In this document: positions 1 through 8,057 of the stretch, one piece after another | Layout of the letters: every line of letters begins with the position of its first letter | How positions within the stretch are numbered: position 1 is the first letter of the stretch | Assembly: GCF_030540875.1 (NCBI RefSeq) | Contig: NZ_JAUOEM010000004.1 | Span: 248,001-312,000 of the forward strand | DNA: 64,000 nt | Direction: 5' to 3' | DNA from: Flavivirga amylovorans | Lineage (GTDB): Bacteria; Bacteroidota; Bacteroidia; Flavobacteriales; Flavobacteriaceae | Translations under genes and position numbers: made by a program | Notes under the pieces: model-generated | Database searches by the model: none | What the model saw: only the letters and a program-made list of their open reading frames with translations | Told to the model about the DNA's origin: nothing

Positions 1-63
1 AACGACCAAAACACCTAATCCTATCATACAGTATTTATCAATAACATCATTATCCTTTTCCAT
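1..63 (-). CDS. Start of a protein that runs off the left edge
   Basis: An ATG on the minus strand at 61-63 opens a frame that stays open to the window edge (21 codons). The visible N terminus is charged (MEKDNDVIDKY) and then becomes hydrophobic (MIGLGVLVV), as in a small membrane protein with an N-in first helix. No family can be recognised from so little, and the start is not backed by a clear ribosome binding site. Confidence 0.35.
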   Translation of the reverse strand, partial: MEKDNDVIDKYCMIGLGVLVV

Positions 64-108
64 ATGTTGTTACTTTAAACTTGTTATTTTTCTTAAATTT
101 TTAGATTA

Positions 109-140
109 AAAACTCTGCACCTATGTCAGCGCAGAGTTTT
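109..140. other. 10-bp stem hairpin in intergenic DNA
   Basis: Positions 109-118 and 131-140 are perfect inverted complements around a 12-base loop. Neither side carries a convincing T run, so a terminator function is uncertain. It lies upstream of the left-edge frame and beyond the terminators of the response regulator. Confidence 0.3.
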
Positions 141-236
141 GTGAAAAATTCTCTCTCTCAAAGAATTATTAATAGCGCTGTAAAGGTATGTTGCAAGGGT
201 GGAAAAAAAAATACGCAGTTCTACGTATTTTTAAAT

Positions 237-276
237 TAGAAGATACTATTTTAAAATAGAAGATACTATTTTAAAA
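237..276. repeat. Perfect 20-bp tandem repeat, two copies
   Basis: TAGAAGATACTATTTTAAAA occurs twice without a gap at 237-256 and 257-276, between the two terminator repeats. Both copies are identical. Its role is unknown; replication slippage would explain it. Confidence 0.7.
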
Positions 277-312
277 AGCGAGAGCTCTAAATCATTACAA
301 TTTAGAGCTCTC
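272..312 (-). terminator. Strong intrinsic terminator
   Basis: Positions 280-292 and 300-312 form a perfect 13-bp stem around a 7-base loop (CATTACA). On the minus strand the stem is followed by GCTTTTTAAAA. It is the second of three successive leftward terminator-like structures after the response regulator gene. Confidence 0.65.
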
Positions 313-397
313 TTTAATTCTCCCTAAGAACTAATTAATAGCACTGTAAAGATATGTTGCAGGCATGAAATAAAAAATACGCACTTCTACGTATTTT

Positions 398-1030
398 TTA
401 CAAATGTGCTTTATTTAAATTAGCCCAAATTGAAAGTGATGTAGGTTTTTTATCTAAGCCTAACTTAGCAACTATGTTGCTTCTATGCTTATCCACAGTA
501 CGAACAGAAATAGATAAGTCTTCTGCTATATCATGGCTTGTTTTATTTTCGGAAATGAGTTTTACTATTTTTAGTTCAGATTTAGTTAACGAGTTTAATA
601 TGTCTGGTTTTTGTTCTAACGTACTTGCGTTTAAATAAGATGCAATTTCTTCACTAAAATATGGTGTGCCGTTTATAACATGTTTAATGCAGGTTTCAAT
701 TTCCTCAATGGCAAATTCTTTTAAGATATATCCAAATACGTTAAATTCTTTGGCTTTATCGTAAAGTTCTTCTTCTTTATCAAAAGTAATCAGGATAACT
801 TTAGTATTTAAATTGTTTTTTTTACAAGCTTCTGCGATTTCTAGTCCTGTTTTATGAGGCATTCTTATATCAAGAATGGCAATTTCTGGTTTTAGTTTTA
901 CTATAAGATTATAGGCAGTATTTCCATCCTGCGCACTTCCTATGATATTAAAACCCTTGGATGTCAAAAAATCAGTCAGACCTCTTAACATCAACGGATG
1001 ATCATCAGCAATCACTATTGAGGTGTTCAT
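398..1030 (-). CDS. LuxR/NarL-type response regulator
   Basis: This is a 210-residue two-domain transcription factor. The receiver domain (about 1-120) has the acidic pair D9-D10, the predicted phospho-acceptor D54 (in AILDIRMP), T82 and K104. The C-terminal helix-turn-helix (about 145-205) has the NarL/LuxR pattern LTKSELKIVKLISENKTSHD followed by VRTVDKHRSNI. A cognate kinase is expected from the family, but none is encoded nearby. The gene is last in a leftward cluster, 71 bases after the retropepsin-like gene, and may share its transcript. A terminator overlaps its stop codon. Response regulators of this class usually respond to a sensor kinase and act at promoters; a link to the adjacent CHAT protease locus is inferred from position only. 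Confidence 0.9.
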   Translation of the reverse strand: MNTSIVIADDHPLMLRGLTDFLTSKGFNIIGSAQDGNTAYNLIVKLKPEIAILDIRMPHKTGLEIAEACKKNNLNTKVILITFDKEEELYDKAKEFNVFGYILKEFAIEEIETCIKHVINGTPYFSEEIASYLNASTLEQKPDILNSLTKSELKIVKLISENKTSHDIAEDLSISVRTVDKHRSNIVAKLGLDKKPTSLSIWANLNKAHL

Positions 1031-1101
1031 TACTTGAGGAGAATTAAAATGCTATTAATTAAAAATGTAATTTACACTTATATATATGTTTAACTATATT
1101 T

Positions 1102-1545
1102 TTACAGTTTTAAATATAGATATTTCTTTTCATAATCTATTACGGCTTTAGCTTTTTTTAAGATATCGGCACCTATAATGCCATCAACAGGCTTAGAATT
1201 ATGATTTATCAAAGCAGTATTTACATGAGTGAGATTAAATAAAACTAAAACTACTTTGTTGCGTTTCCATTTTCCAATCTTTATTTTATTTTTTTTAGAC
1301 ATTTTTGTTTCCATGTCTGTAGCACCTGCACCCGCAGCTTTAATAACAGAATCTTCTGTTTTTAGTTTAAACGTTTCAACAGCTTCAAAACCTACACAGG
1401 AATTTGATGCACCAGTATCTAAAATGAATAATCCTTTATGACCATTTATAGTTGCTTTTATTTCGAAATGATTTGTTTTGGTAAAGCGTAGTTTTACTTT
1501 AACGTATCCTTTGTCAAGAAGAAACTCTTGCAGTGTTTTTTCCAT
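1102..1545 (-). CDS. Retropepsin-like aspartic protease (clan AA)
   Basis: This 147-residue protein has the hallmark FILDTGASNSCV with catalytic triad D43-T44-G45, followed near the C terminus by the hydrophobic-hydrophobic-glycine element GIIGADIL. That is the single-domain retropepsin-like fold, which dimerises to form one active site. There is no signal peptide, so it is predicted to be cytoplasmic. Its start overlaps the end of the upstream CHAT gene by 32 bases in another frame, which argues for translational coupling and a common function. Substrates are unknown. The pairing of an aspartic protease with a caspase-like CHAT protein is unusual and suggests a proteolytic relay. Confidence 0.85.
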   Translation of the reverse strand: MEKTLQEFLLDKGYVKVKLRFTKTNHFEIKATINGHKGLFILDTGASNSCVGFEAVETFKLKTEDSVIKAAGAGATDMETKMSKKNKIKIGKWKRNKVVLVLFNLTHVNTALINHNSKPVDGIIGADILKKAKAVIDYEKKYLYLKL

Positions 1546-4108
1546 AAGATTTTTTAATTCTCAACAGTAAAAGTAATATAATCAGGATGATAAACAGGCT
1601 AATGACGATATAAATTAAATGACTATTGCTACTACTGGGCTCTTTTAATTCACCGTAATAAACAAAGGCGCTCCAGTAATAAGGCGATTTCTTTATGTTA
1701 CTAATGGTCTCATCTTTTAAGTAATCTAATTTAGACTGATGGTTTGAAATATAAGCAGATCGATTGCTGCTATAATTTTTATAAAAGGATCGTATGATTT
1801 GAGACGTAGATAGATCGTTTATTTGCCATAAAGAAAACAGGACATTTTGTGCTCCAGCATATTGAAATCCGCGTGCTATACTCATGGCGCCTTCACCTTT
1901 ATATAATTTCCCAACACCTGTTTCACAGGCACTTAAAACTACTAAGGTTGCATTTAAATTGAGGCTATATAGCTCGTTTAGAAACATAGTGTCTTCATAA
2001 AATTTGATATTAGCTGAAGTTGAAAAATCACCACTGCTAGCATGCGTAGATAAATGTATAATACTATAATCTGAACTCTTTTTAATGAATGTTTTTTTTG
2101 TGGCTTGATTTCTTAAAAAAATAGTAGAAGGTATTTCTTTTTTTATAGCGTCTGCCTCATCTATAGAATAGGTTAGATTGTTTTTTGTTTTTTCAAATAC
2201 AGGAAAAAGCCCCAGAAGATTATTTTTCTTGTTTTTTCTGGCTTTTTTTAAATAAAAAGCTGCACTCGTATTGTAAACCACAGTCTGTTTTTTGACAACA
2301 AAAGGCATTTTTGAAAAGTTTGTTGTATTTGTTTTGGAGATAAGCAAAGCTTCAAATGGTACAAAATTCAACAATCCATCAGGGATTATAATAACGTTTT
2401 TGAAGGCCTCCGTTTTTGTAAGATTCAAGATATTATAAAGGGTGAAGGCAGAGGTTGTAAATTTGCTTATATCATTATTTATTATAGAAGCCGAATCAAA
2501 TAAATGAATAAAATCTGTGATTTGTTTTTTGGTAGTTGTATCTAAATTGATTTTATTAAGGCTAATGCTTTTGCTAGAAATTATAAATTGATAGATGTCT
2601 TTCTTACCATAAAAGTATTCAATTAAAACAGCTTCATCTGTTAATAGTTTGTTTTGAAGATCACCGATTAAAAAATCAGTGTCACCTAACTCGGAGTATT
2701 TTTTATTTATAGTTTTTTTAAGTCCTTTTAATTTAATGCTAATCGTATTTAATTGATTACTTAGGCTTGAGATTACTGATGCTTGAGATTTACCTAATTG
2801 TTCATTAATTAGAAGAAATGTTATTTCTTCTTGCTTTTTAAATAAAGCAGCTTCTTTAAGTAATAAACTATCATTAGGGTATTTATTTAAAAGTGCTTTT
2901 TTTATAGATTTTTCTTTTAATACTCCCGACTTGTTTAATTCAGCATATTTAAAAGCAGAAAATAATAGGGTATCGTTTTTTGTGTTTAGGTATTCGTTAA
3001 AGGTAATATCTATACACGTTTCGCTACGAATTCTATTTGCTGCCTGATTCGATATTTTGTTTTCTTGCGAGGTCCAGTTGTTTTCTAATAATTTTGATAC
3101 ATAAAAGCTTAGATTGTAGTAATTAAGTGCCGATTTATAGTCTTTTTGGAGTGTTGCGTATAAATCAAAAATATCTATGAATGTGTTTTCTGCATACAAG
3201 TTGTTTTTATCAAGAAATTCAATAGATTCTGTATTTGGTAACAAAGTTTCTAGTGCTGAATTTAAATTGTTTTTAGCCTGATTTAAATTATTTAGTAATT
3301 TATTAAGTTGCGCTTCTTCAAAATAAAGTTTAGCAAGTTTTCTTCTTGGTAAGTCGCCTATCACAATATTTGTTTTTGCCTTATTAAAAGCTTTTAATGC
3401 CTCTGTATAATTACCATTTTGTAATTGAATTAGATAGTTACTTCTATACAAATTATAAGCGTTATGATTAATTCTTTTAGGAATATCTGAAACACTATTT
3501 ATCATTTTTAATGCAATTTGACTGTCTATGTTTAATTCGATGATTTTTTGCTTTTGATATTTGCTAATGTTTTGTTTTTTAAGATAATTAGAGGTTAGGC
3601 TTAATACTTCTTTATACTTCCCAATAGTTTTATATAAGATAGCTAGATTGATTATGCCACTTATTTGATGTTTTTTATGATTACTTTTTTCGGCTAAGTA
3701 GATATACTGTTTTATTACATTTTCAGCATTCGTATAATCATCAGTTTTAGTATATAAGTTTCCGAGAGGGATCAAACAACTTTCAATTATATCGAAATGG
3801 GAAAATTTTGAAAGGTTGTTTGTTTTAAACCGATTTGAAGCATCCTCAAAAGTAGTAATCGCATCTTTTAGCTGGAAGATTTTCTCCAGATAAAACCCTT
3901 TATGACATTGTAAAAAAACAAGCGCTAATTGCTCACTTTTGCTTTTAACTTGTTTTTTGAATGTAGATTCTTGCTCGCTTAAGAGGTTTAAAGTTGCATT
4001 ATTCGGATTGCTGATAAATGTTTCTGCAGCTACATAAATGTTCTCTTCTAAATTTTGAGAAATGGCAATGCCATAAATTAAAAAGAAAATTAAACTTAGT
4101 TTTTTCAT
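1514..4108 (-). CDS. TPR-CHAT protein (caspase-like protease), membrane anchored
   Basis: The protein has 864 residues. A signal peptide (1-17) is followed by an alpha-helical TPR-like region (about 25-470), a CHAT domain (about 490-822) and a C-terminal transmembrane helix (about 830-850) with a basic tail. CHAT hallmarks are IIPDGLLNFVPFEAL (574-588), the catalytic histidine H689 in HLSTHASSG, the catalytic cysteine C728 in VVLSACETG, and the terminal YYWSAFVYYGE. Both catalytic residues are present, so protease activity is plausible. The topology places TPR and CHAT outside the cytoplasm (inferred). It starts 30 bases after the PKD/barrel gene and overlaps the retropepsin gene, so the three probably form one operon. 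CHAT proteins elsewhere act as regulated proteases, including in defence; no substrate can be read here. Confidence 0.9.
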   Translation of the reverse strand: MKKLSLIFFLIYGIAISQNLEENIYVAAETFISNPNNATLNLLSEQESTFKKQVKSKSEQLALVFLQCHKGFYLEKIFQLKDAITTFEDASNRFKTNNLSKFSHFDIIESCLIPLGNLYTKTDDYTNAENVIKQYIYLAEKSNHKKHQISGIINLAILYKTIGKYKEVLSLTSNYLKKQNISKYQKQKIIELNIDSQIALKMINSVSDIPKRINHNAYNLYRSNYLIQLQNGNYTEALKAFNKAKTNIVIGDLPRRKLAKLYFEEAQLNKLLNNLNQAKNNLNSALETLLPNTESIEFLDKNNLYAENTFIDIFDLYATLQKDYKSALNYYNLSFYVSKLLENNWTSQENKISNQAANRIRSETCIDITFNEYLNTKNDTLLFSAFKYAELNKSGVLKEKSIKKALLNKYPNDSLLLKEAALFKKQEEITFLLINEQLGKSQASVISSLSNQLNTISIKLKGLKKTINKKYSELGDTDFLIGDLQNKLLTDEAVLIEYFYGKKDIYQFIISSKSISLNKINLDTTTKKQITDFIHLFDSASIINNDISKFTTSAFTLYNILNLTKTEAFKNVIIIPDGLLNFVPFEALLISKTNTTNFSKMPFVVKKQTVVYNTSAAFYLKKARKNKKNNLLGLFPVFEKTKNNLTYSIDEADAIKKEIPSTIFLRNQATKKTFIKKSSDYSIIHLSTHASSGDFSTSANIKFYEDTMFLNELYSLNLNATLVVLSACETGVGKLYKGEGAMSIARGFQYAGAQNVLFSLWQINDLSTSQIIRSFYKNYSSNRSAYISNHQSKLDYLKDETISNIKKSPYYWSAFVYYGELKEPSSSNSHLIYIVISLFIILIILLLLLRIKKSYGKNTARVSS

Positions 4109-4138
4109 AAGAATGAGCCTGCTAAAAGGGACTTAGCT

Positions 4139-6094
4139 TCAGAATTTCCATATGGCGTAGAACTGCCAATTATTAAAATTATTTTCAAAATTCATAATAT
4201 AACGTGCTCCCAAACTTGGACCAATTCTGGCAAAACCAGCAGTAGCTTCAAACAATAGCCCTGTTCTTAAATTGGTAAAAGAATTTGTTTCGCTACCAGT
4301 ATCTTCTTCAGTCCTAAAAACGAAAGCGTCTGGGGTATCTCCTTCAAACTGTTCTATTAAAATACGTTGTTCTTGCTTTTCACTCAAGGAAATGGTGTTT
4401 TGCAAACCCGCTCCCAGACCAAAATAATTATTAATATTATATCTTATTAAAACGGGAATATCCCAATCAATATTTTCATAAGAAATATCAGTACTAGTAC
4501 GTTGAAGAAAACGAAACCCTTGAGCTTCTTGAATAAATTCTTCAACAATATTGGTGTCAGAATCATAGGTGTGTAAATTATTCATAAGCTCTATTTGCCA
4601 ATACCATCTATAAGATTTAAAAGGAGACAATGTAGCACCAAAAAAATAACTCTCAGAATTTTTTAAGTCGTTAAATGAGTTATAGCCCGTTTTAACACCA
4701 ATGGATATACCAGGTAAAAACCGAGTGGTAGAATAATTAGTAATAATAGGATCGTTTTTATCAAAAATAATAGCGGTTCTACTTTTTGTTTTTTTCTTAT
4801 GAAAATCTTTAGCAAACTTAATCTTGTATTTTACAAAACCTTTTGTGGAATCGTATTCTTTTACGTTTTTTTGCTTGCTACCTGGAAGGTAAATGTTTTT
4901 AAAAGTAAAAATAGCCTGTGTATCAGTAAATGTGGTGTCTAGGCAACTATACAGAACCTCTCGCTTGGGGCATATATCGCATTTGGGATACATGTCCATA
5001 ACCTGTAATGTTGATTTGTCTAGCATGTCTGGAATATCAGTCTCTAATCGTATGGTTCTTGCTGGGCCTTCACCATTATTCTGAAACTTAATTTTATATT
5101 TTAAGGTTTTAAAACGAACTAACCTATAGTTCATAAAGGTCCCATTTGATGACATTTTGTTAGGATCATGTGAAGTCACAATTTCCATTTCCATGTCTTT
5201 TACTTTATGATTATCGTAATTATCGTCTGGAATATAAATACCACGAACCGATATAATCGCACTGGTGTCTTTAACCATTTCTGGCGTCGTCTTTAAACTG
5301 AAAAAGATATTGCGCTCTTCGTTGGGTTGCATGTTGTCGAATTCTAAAAGACTCCAGTCTTTGTAATAGGCTTTAGACTCTGATATGGTTAAAGGTAAGT
5401 TTGTTTTTTCTGTTGAATCTTGTAATATGGTACTTGATCTAACTATATCATCGTGTAAAGACGCTAAGTAAGTACTTTCATTGTCGATGTTCTTTGTGTA
5501 TGCAAAACCATCAACTGATATATTTTTTTCATTATGATAGGTTCTAGCTTCTAACAATTCAAAATTATTGGCTTTATATTTAAGTTCGTTATAAAAAAGA
5601 TATACTTTTCCGTTGGTTACATAATCTTTAATATTCTTATAACTCATTATAGCTACTATTTCTTCTTCGGGAATAGGTTCTCTATTGCGTTTTATAGTAA
5701 AATCTTCATCCATCGTAGCTAGATCTTCATAGTCAGTTGTAATGGAATTAATAGCAATTTTTTTGGGTCTCGTTGTTGGAGGTTTTCCTGTGTCATAATT
5801 ATTGGTAGCCCATAGCTTTACGTTATATTCGCCTTTGTTTTTATAGATATGTTTTGGTTTTTCTTCAGTACTATAATGTCCGTCACCAAATTCCCAGTAA
5901 TATGTATAAAATGCTTTTGGAGCTCCTGCAATTTGATTTAAAGCAGGTGTTTCCGGAGTGAAAATTATTTCATTACCATTTGTAGAATTCTTAATGGTTG
6001 CTGTTCTTGTAAGCGTATCGTTAGCTAGTAACTGTTGGGAGTAACTATAGGCAAATAAAAAAGAAAAGCAAATAAAAAGGAATTGTTTATTCAT
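4139..6094 (-). CDS. PKD-domain envelope protein with C-terminal beta-barrel
   Basis: The protein has 651 residues with a signal peptide (1-20). A PKD domain (about 30-105) carries the typical YWEFGDG (F69-G72). A middle region has the DUF7619-like pattern SHDPN ... LKYKIKFQNNG ... LDKSTL (about 305-365). From about 460 there are alternating aromatic strands ending in WQFYAIWKF, as in PorT-like outer-membrane barrels. It is therefore expected to sit in the outer membrane with an extracytoplasmic Ig-like part. Four cysteines near CDICPKREVLYSC may form disulphides. It is the first large gene of the leftward cluster, 71 bases after the 33-residue membrane peptide and 30 before the CHAT gene. 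A structural or sensing role for the CHAT protein is inferred from context. Confidence 0.8.
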   Translation of the reverse strand: MNKQFLFICFSFLFAYSYSQQLLANDTLTRTATIKNSTNGNEIIFTPETPALNQIAGAPKAFYTYYWEFGDGHYSTEEKPKHIYKNKGEYNVKLWATNNYDTGKPPTTRPKKIAINSITTDYEDLATMDEDFTIKRNREPIPEEEIVAIMSYKNIKDYVTNGKVYLFYNELKYKANNFELLEARTYHNEKNISVDGFAYTKNIDNESTYLASLHDDIVRSSTILQDSTEKTNLPLTISESKAYYKDWSLLEFDNMQPNEERNIFFSLKTTPEMVKDTSAIISVRGIYIPDDNYDNHKVKDMEMEIVTSHDPNKMSSNGTFMNYRLVRFKTLKYKIKFQNNGEGPARTIRLETDIPDMLDKSTLQVMDMYPKCDICPKREVLYSCLDTTFTDTQAIFTFKNIYLPGSKQKNVKEYDSTKGFVKYKIKFAKDFHKKKTKSRTAIIFDKNDPIITNYSTTRFLPGISIGVKTGYNSFNDLKNSESYFFGATLSPFKSYRWYWQIELMNNLHTYDSDTNIVEEFIQEAQGFRFLQRTSTDISYENIDWDIPVLIRYNINNYFGLGAGLQNTISLSEKQEQRILIEQFEGDTPDAFVFRTEEDTGSETNSFTNLRTGLLFEATAGFARIGPSLGARYIMNFENNFNNWQFYAIWKF

Positions 6095-6165
6095 GAAAAT
6101 AAAAGTTAATAGATTTTAAATATACAAAAAGTGTCATCTTTAAAGCTGTTTTATCTGAATCTAAC

Positions 6166-6267
6166 TTAAGATGAAAAATTAAAATTCAACGTGATTATTA
6201 GGATATTAGCTATTAATACTAACAGTACAATAATTATTATGGCCAATGTTAGAGTTGTCTTTTTCAT
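6166..6267 (-). CDS. 33-residue single-helix membrane peptide
   Basis: This short frame starts at ATG 6265-6267 and stops at 6166-6168. The product begins MKKTTLTLAIIIIVLLVLIA and continues hydrophobic to about residue 27, which gives one clear transmembrane helix with a basic N terminus. AAAAGG lies about five bases before the start, a better-than-usual Shine-Dalgarno for this phylum. It has its own upstream motif (GGGGTAACA at 6305-6313) and sits 71 bases ahead of the PKD gene with no terminator between, so it may head that operon. It is unrecognised. Such peptides can modulate membrane proteins or be toxins. Confidence 0.55.
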   Translation of the reverse strand: MKKTTLTLAIIIIVLLVLIANILIITLNFNFSS

Positions 6268-6303
6268 GATGCCTTTTATAATTAAATACACGAAATTTAT
6301 ATT

Positions 6304-6313
6304 TTGTTACCCC
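6304..6313 (-). promoter_or_regulatory. GGGTAACAA motif upstream of the membrane peptide and PKD-CHAT cluster
   Basis: TTGTTACCCC on the plus strand (GGGGTAACAA on the minus strand) lies about 38 bases before the membrane-peptide start. The 13-mer TATTTTGTTACCC (6300-6312) is identical to that at 7450-7462. GTAAC resembles the AAC core found in -35 elements of several ECF sigma factors, and an ECF sigma gene lies at 8058. Its function is inferred. Confidence 0.4.
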
Positions 6314-6321
6314 TTTTTCAT

Positions 6322-6350
6322 AAAAAAACCAGAAACATTAAAGTTTCTGG
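6322..6350 (-). terminator. Intrinsic terminator of the lipoprotein gene
   Basis: Positions 6329-6336 and 6343-6350 form an 8-bp stem (CCAGAAAC/GTTTCTGG). On the minus strand seven T residues follow (6322-6328). It lies 64 bases after the stop at 6414. Confidence 0.8.
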
Positions 6351-6413
6351 TTTAAAAGTAGGTTAACAATTGAAGCTAACCATTATAAGTAGGAAATTAA
6401 AATGAGCAGATAT

Positions 6414-7400
6414 TTATGGTAAATCATTAATAATGGTTGTTAATTGAGCTTCTGTAGCTATAGAGGTTTCACCGTCTGTAAATGTTATAATAGCATTTTC
6501 TTCAATAGTAACAGACTTAATAGCATATTTCCAGTTATCGCCATCTTCGGTAGCAAAAATAATATGACATTCTAATCCAACAGGGATTTGTCCATAATGC
6601 TCGCTAAATAAGCCTGTCTCAGAATCGTAAGTATCTAAATTTGCTAAGCCAGCATCTTCTCCATCATAAGAGATAAAAACAGAACTGTTCGTGTTATCAT
6701 ATCCTTCAGGTACAGCAACCAGAATAGTTGTTTTTGGTCGTGGATCATTATAAAAACGGTCTACGTTAGACCATCCAAATGATTGGAAAAATCCATAGTA
6801 TTGGTCTCCCTCTCCAAACACACCGCCTTCGCCTTGTCCTGCAGCGTTATCAACTTCACCCCAAGCAAGGTTTCCATTTTGGTCAATTCTACCTTCCCAA
6901 AGCGTCATGTCTTCATCAACGCCTCCTGTTAAATCTGCAGGGATTAGCATTTGAAATCCACAAGTGGTTTCTAAAGTAGCACCATTTTGAGTAGCATTCA
7001 CAAAGAATTCTCCTCCAGAAATAAGTAATGCTTTATCCCCATTCGGTAAAGTTCCCATGGTAGGTTTATTAGTTGTAAGCATGCTACCTTTGTCAAAAAG
7101 TTCAATAAATTCTACATCTACAGTTCCTGTTACAGACTCTCCGTTTAAGGTTAGACAAGAGCTACTAATAAAAATCTGTACACCTTTTTCAGATGTTAAT
7201 GTTATACTTCCATCATCAGCATTAAACTCAAATGTTTGTGTTAAGTTTTCGAGGGCAGCTTCTTTTAAATTATTAAAATCTTCGGCTGTTGGACGAATTA
7301 AAATATCGTTGTCGCCATCGTTGTCATCATTGTTTGAACAACTCGTTAATAATAAAGCTGACATTAAAACGGTTCCTAAAATGTTTTTAAAATTTTTCAT
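6414..7400 (-). CDS. Putative surface or periplasmic lipoprotein
   Basis: The protein has 328 residues. A type II signal peptide ends in LLLTSC with lipid-carrying C21, followed by an Asn/Asp-rich tether (SNNDDNDGDND), typical of flavobacterial lipoproteins sent to the outer membrane. The body begins with FNADDGSITLTSEKGVQIFI and continues GESVTGTVDVEFIELFDKGS, a beta-rich pattern reminiscent of ZU5-like domains of Bacteroidota lipoproteins. No enzyme motif is visible. A terminator follows, and the GGGTAACAA motif shared with neighbouring units lies about 55 bases before the start. It is likely part of the same envelope regulon as the ECF sigma factor next door (inferred). Confidence 0.65.
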   Translation of the reverse strand: MKNFKNILGTVLMSALLLTSCSNNDDNDGDNDILIRPTAEDFNNLKEAALENLTQTFEFNADDGSITLTSEKGVQIFISSSCLTLNGESVTGTVDVEFIELFDKGSMLTTNKPTMGTLPNGDKALLISGGEFFVNATQNGATLETTCGFQMLIPADLTGGVDEDMTLWEGRIDQNGNLAWGEVDNAAGQGEGGVFGEGDQYYGFFQSFGWSNVDRFYNDPRPKTTILVAVPEGYDNTNSSVFISYDGEDAGLANLDTYDSETGLFSEHYGQIPVGLECHIIFATEDGDNWKYAIKSVTIEENAIITFTDGETSIATEAQLTTIINDLP

Positions 7401-7437
7401 GATTAATTGGGTTTAAATTTATTATTCAGGTTTATAT

Positions 7438-7467
7438 AAACAGGGTAATTATTTTGTTACCCTGTTT
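7438..7467 (-). terminator. Inverted repeat: terminator carrying the GGGTAACAA motif
   Basis: Positions 7438-7448 and 7457-7467 form an 11-bp stem (AAACAGGGTAA/TTACCCTGTTT) around 8 bases, 15 bases after the stop of the gene at 7482. The following minus-strand sequence (ATATAAACC) has no T run beyond the stem's own TTT, so termination may be weak. The right arm contains TTGTTACCC (7454-7462), about 55 bases before the lipoprotein start. The palindrome could therefore also be a regulator site. Confidence 0.5.
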
Positions 7468-7481
7468 TGGTAATTATTTTT

Positions 7482-7925
7482 TTATTGTTGAGGTTGACTG
7501 ATGATTTTTCTGGAAACAATGACATCTCCAGAAGCAACTAATTGCATCATTTTGTGTGCATAAGCTTCAGTTGAAGAATATCCTTTTGCAGATCCTGTCG
7601 CTGTTTCAACTTCCCAGAAATAATTTCTTTTTGAGTTGTTTTTCGCTTCAACTTTCAAAACAAAATAACTTTCAATTTTTGAAGCTCTTACAATTTCTCC
7701 AGAGCTTGATAAAGCAATCATTCGTTTTGCATTTTCTACAGAATGAGAGGTTCCTGAATAAACACCTTTATTAGTTTCCACTTTCCAGTCGTAGATTTTA
7801 ACTAAGTTTTCATTTGTAATATTTACACTAACGGTTGTTGTGTTAAGGTTCGATGTTAAGCTTGTAGCATGAGAGTTTAATATTGATAATACTACAGTAC
7901 CGATAATTAAAATGGATTTCTTCAT
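7482..7925 (-). CDS. Small secreted protein with two tandem repeats
   Basis: The protein has 147 residues with a signal peptide (about 1-22). Two homologous units follow, at 45-84 and 102-141. Each has the pattern aromatic-x-W-x-V-E-T-x-x-G, then G-x-S, an alanine and methionine, L-x-x-S-G-acidic, and an R/K-rich end (YDWKVETNKG and YFWEVETATG). The unit is about 40 residues and probably beta-strand then helix. It is not recognised as a named family. It is divergently placed to the ECF sigma gene, with two GTAAC motifs in the shared 132-base spacer, so it is a likely sigma target (inferred). Confidence 0.6.
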   Translation of the reverse strand: MKKSILIIGTVVLSILNSHATSLTSNLNTTTVSVNITNENLVKIYDWKVETNKGVYSGTSHSVENAKRMIALSSSGEIVRASKIESYFVLKVEAKNNSKRNYFWEVETATGSAKGYSSTEAYAHKMMQLVASGDVIVSRKIISQPQQ

Positions 7926-7970
7926 GATTTCTAATTTTTATGGATTAATTAAAAGTTTCAGTATTTTTAC

Positions 7971-8011
7971 TGTTACACCCTTATATCAGAACCATTTAAA
8001 AATTGTTACCC
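7971..8011 (-). promoter_or_regulatory. Two GTAAC motifs in the divergent spacer
   Basis: TGTTACACCC (7971-7980) and TTGTTACCC (8003-8011) lie between the divergent genes at 7925 and 8058, about 32 bases apart. On the minus strand they read GGGTGTAACA and GGGTAACAA, facing the repeat-protein gene. They match the motif found before the lipoprotein and membrane-peptide genes. They may be promoter elements for the adjacent ECF sigma factor or sites for a regulator. Confidence 0.4.
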
Positions 8012-8057
8012 TTTTATTTCAAAGTTTTTTTATTTTAGTAGCAAATACAAGGGGGTA

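Larger units (their letters stand above)
168..398 (-). repeat. Two diverged 65-bp direct repeats, each ending in a terminator hairpin
   Basis: Positions 168-232 and 334-398 match at about 57 of 65 bases by eye. Each copy holds the core TGTAAAGRTATGTTGCA followed by a hairpin with the stem AAAAATACG/CGTATTTTT (207-232 and 373-398). Read on the minus strand, each hairpin runs into a T-rich stretch, so each looks like an intrinsic terminator. The right copy overlaps the stop codon of the response regulator gene. A duplicated gene end is one possible origin. Confidence 0.6.

Noticed and set aside
237-276. Two-copy 20-bp repeat as the start of a CRISPR array
   Set aside because: There is no spacer between copies, only two units, and no cas genes anywhere in the window.
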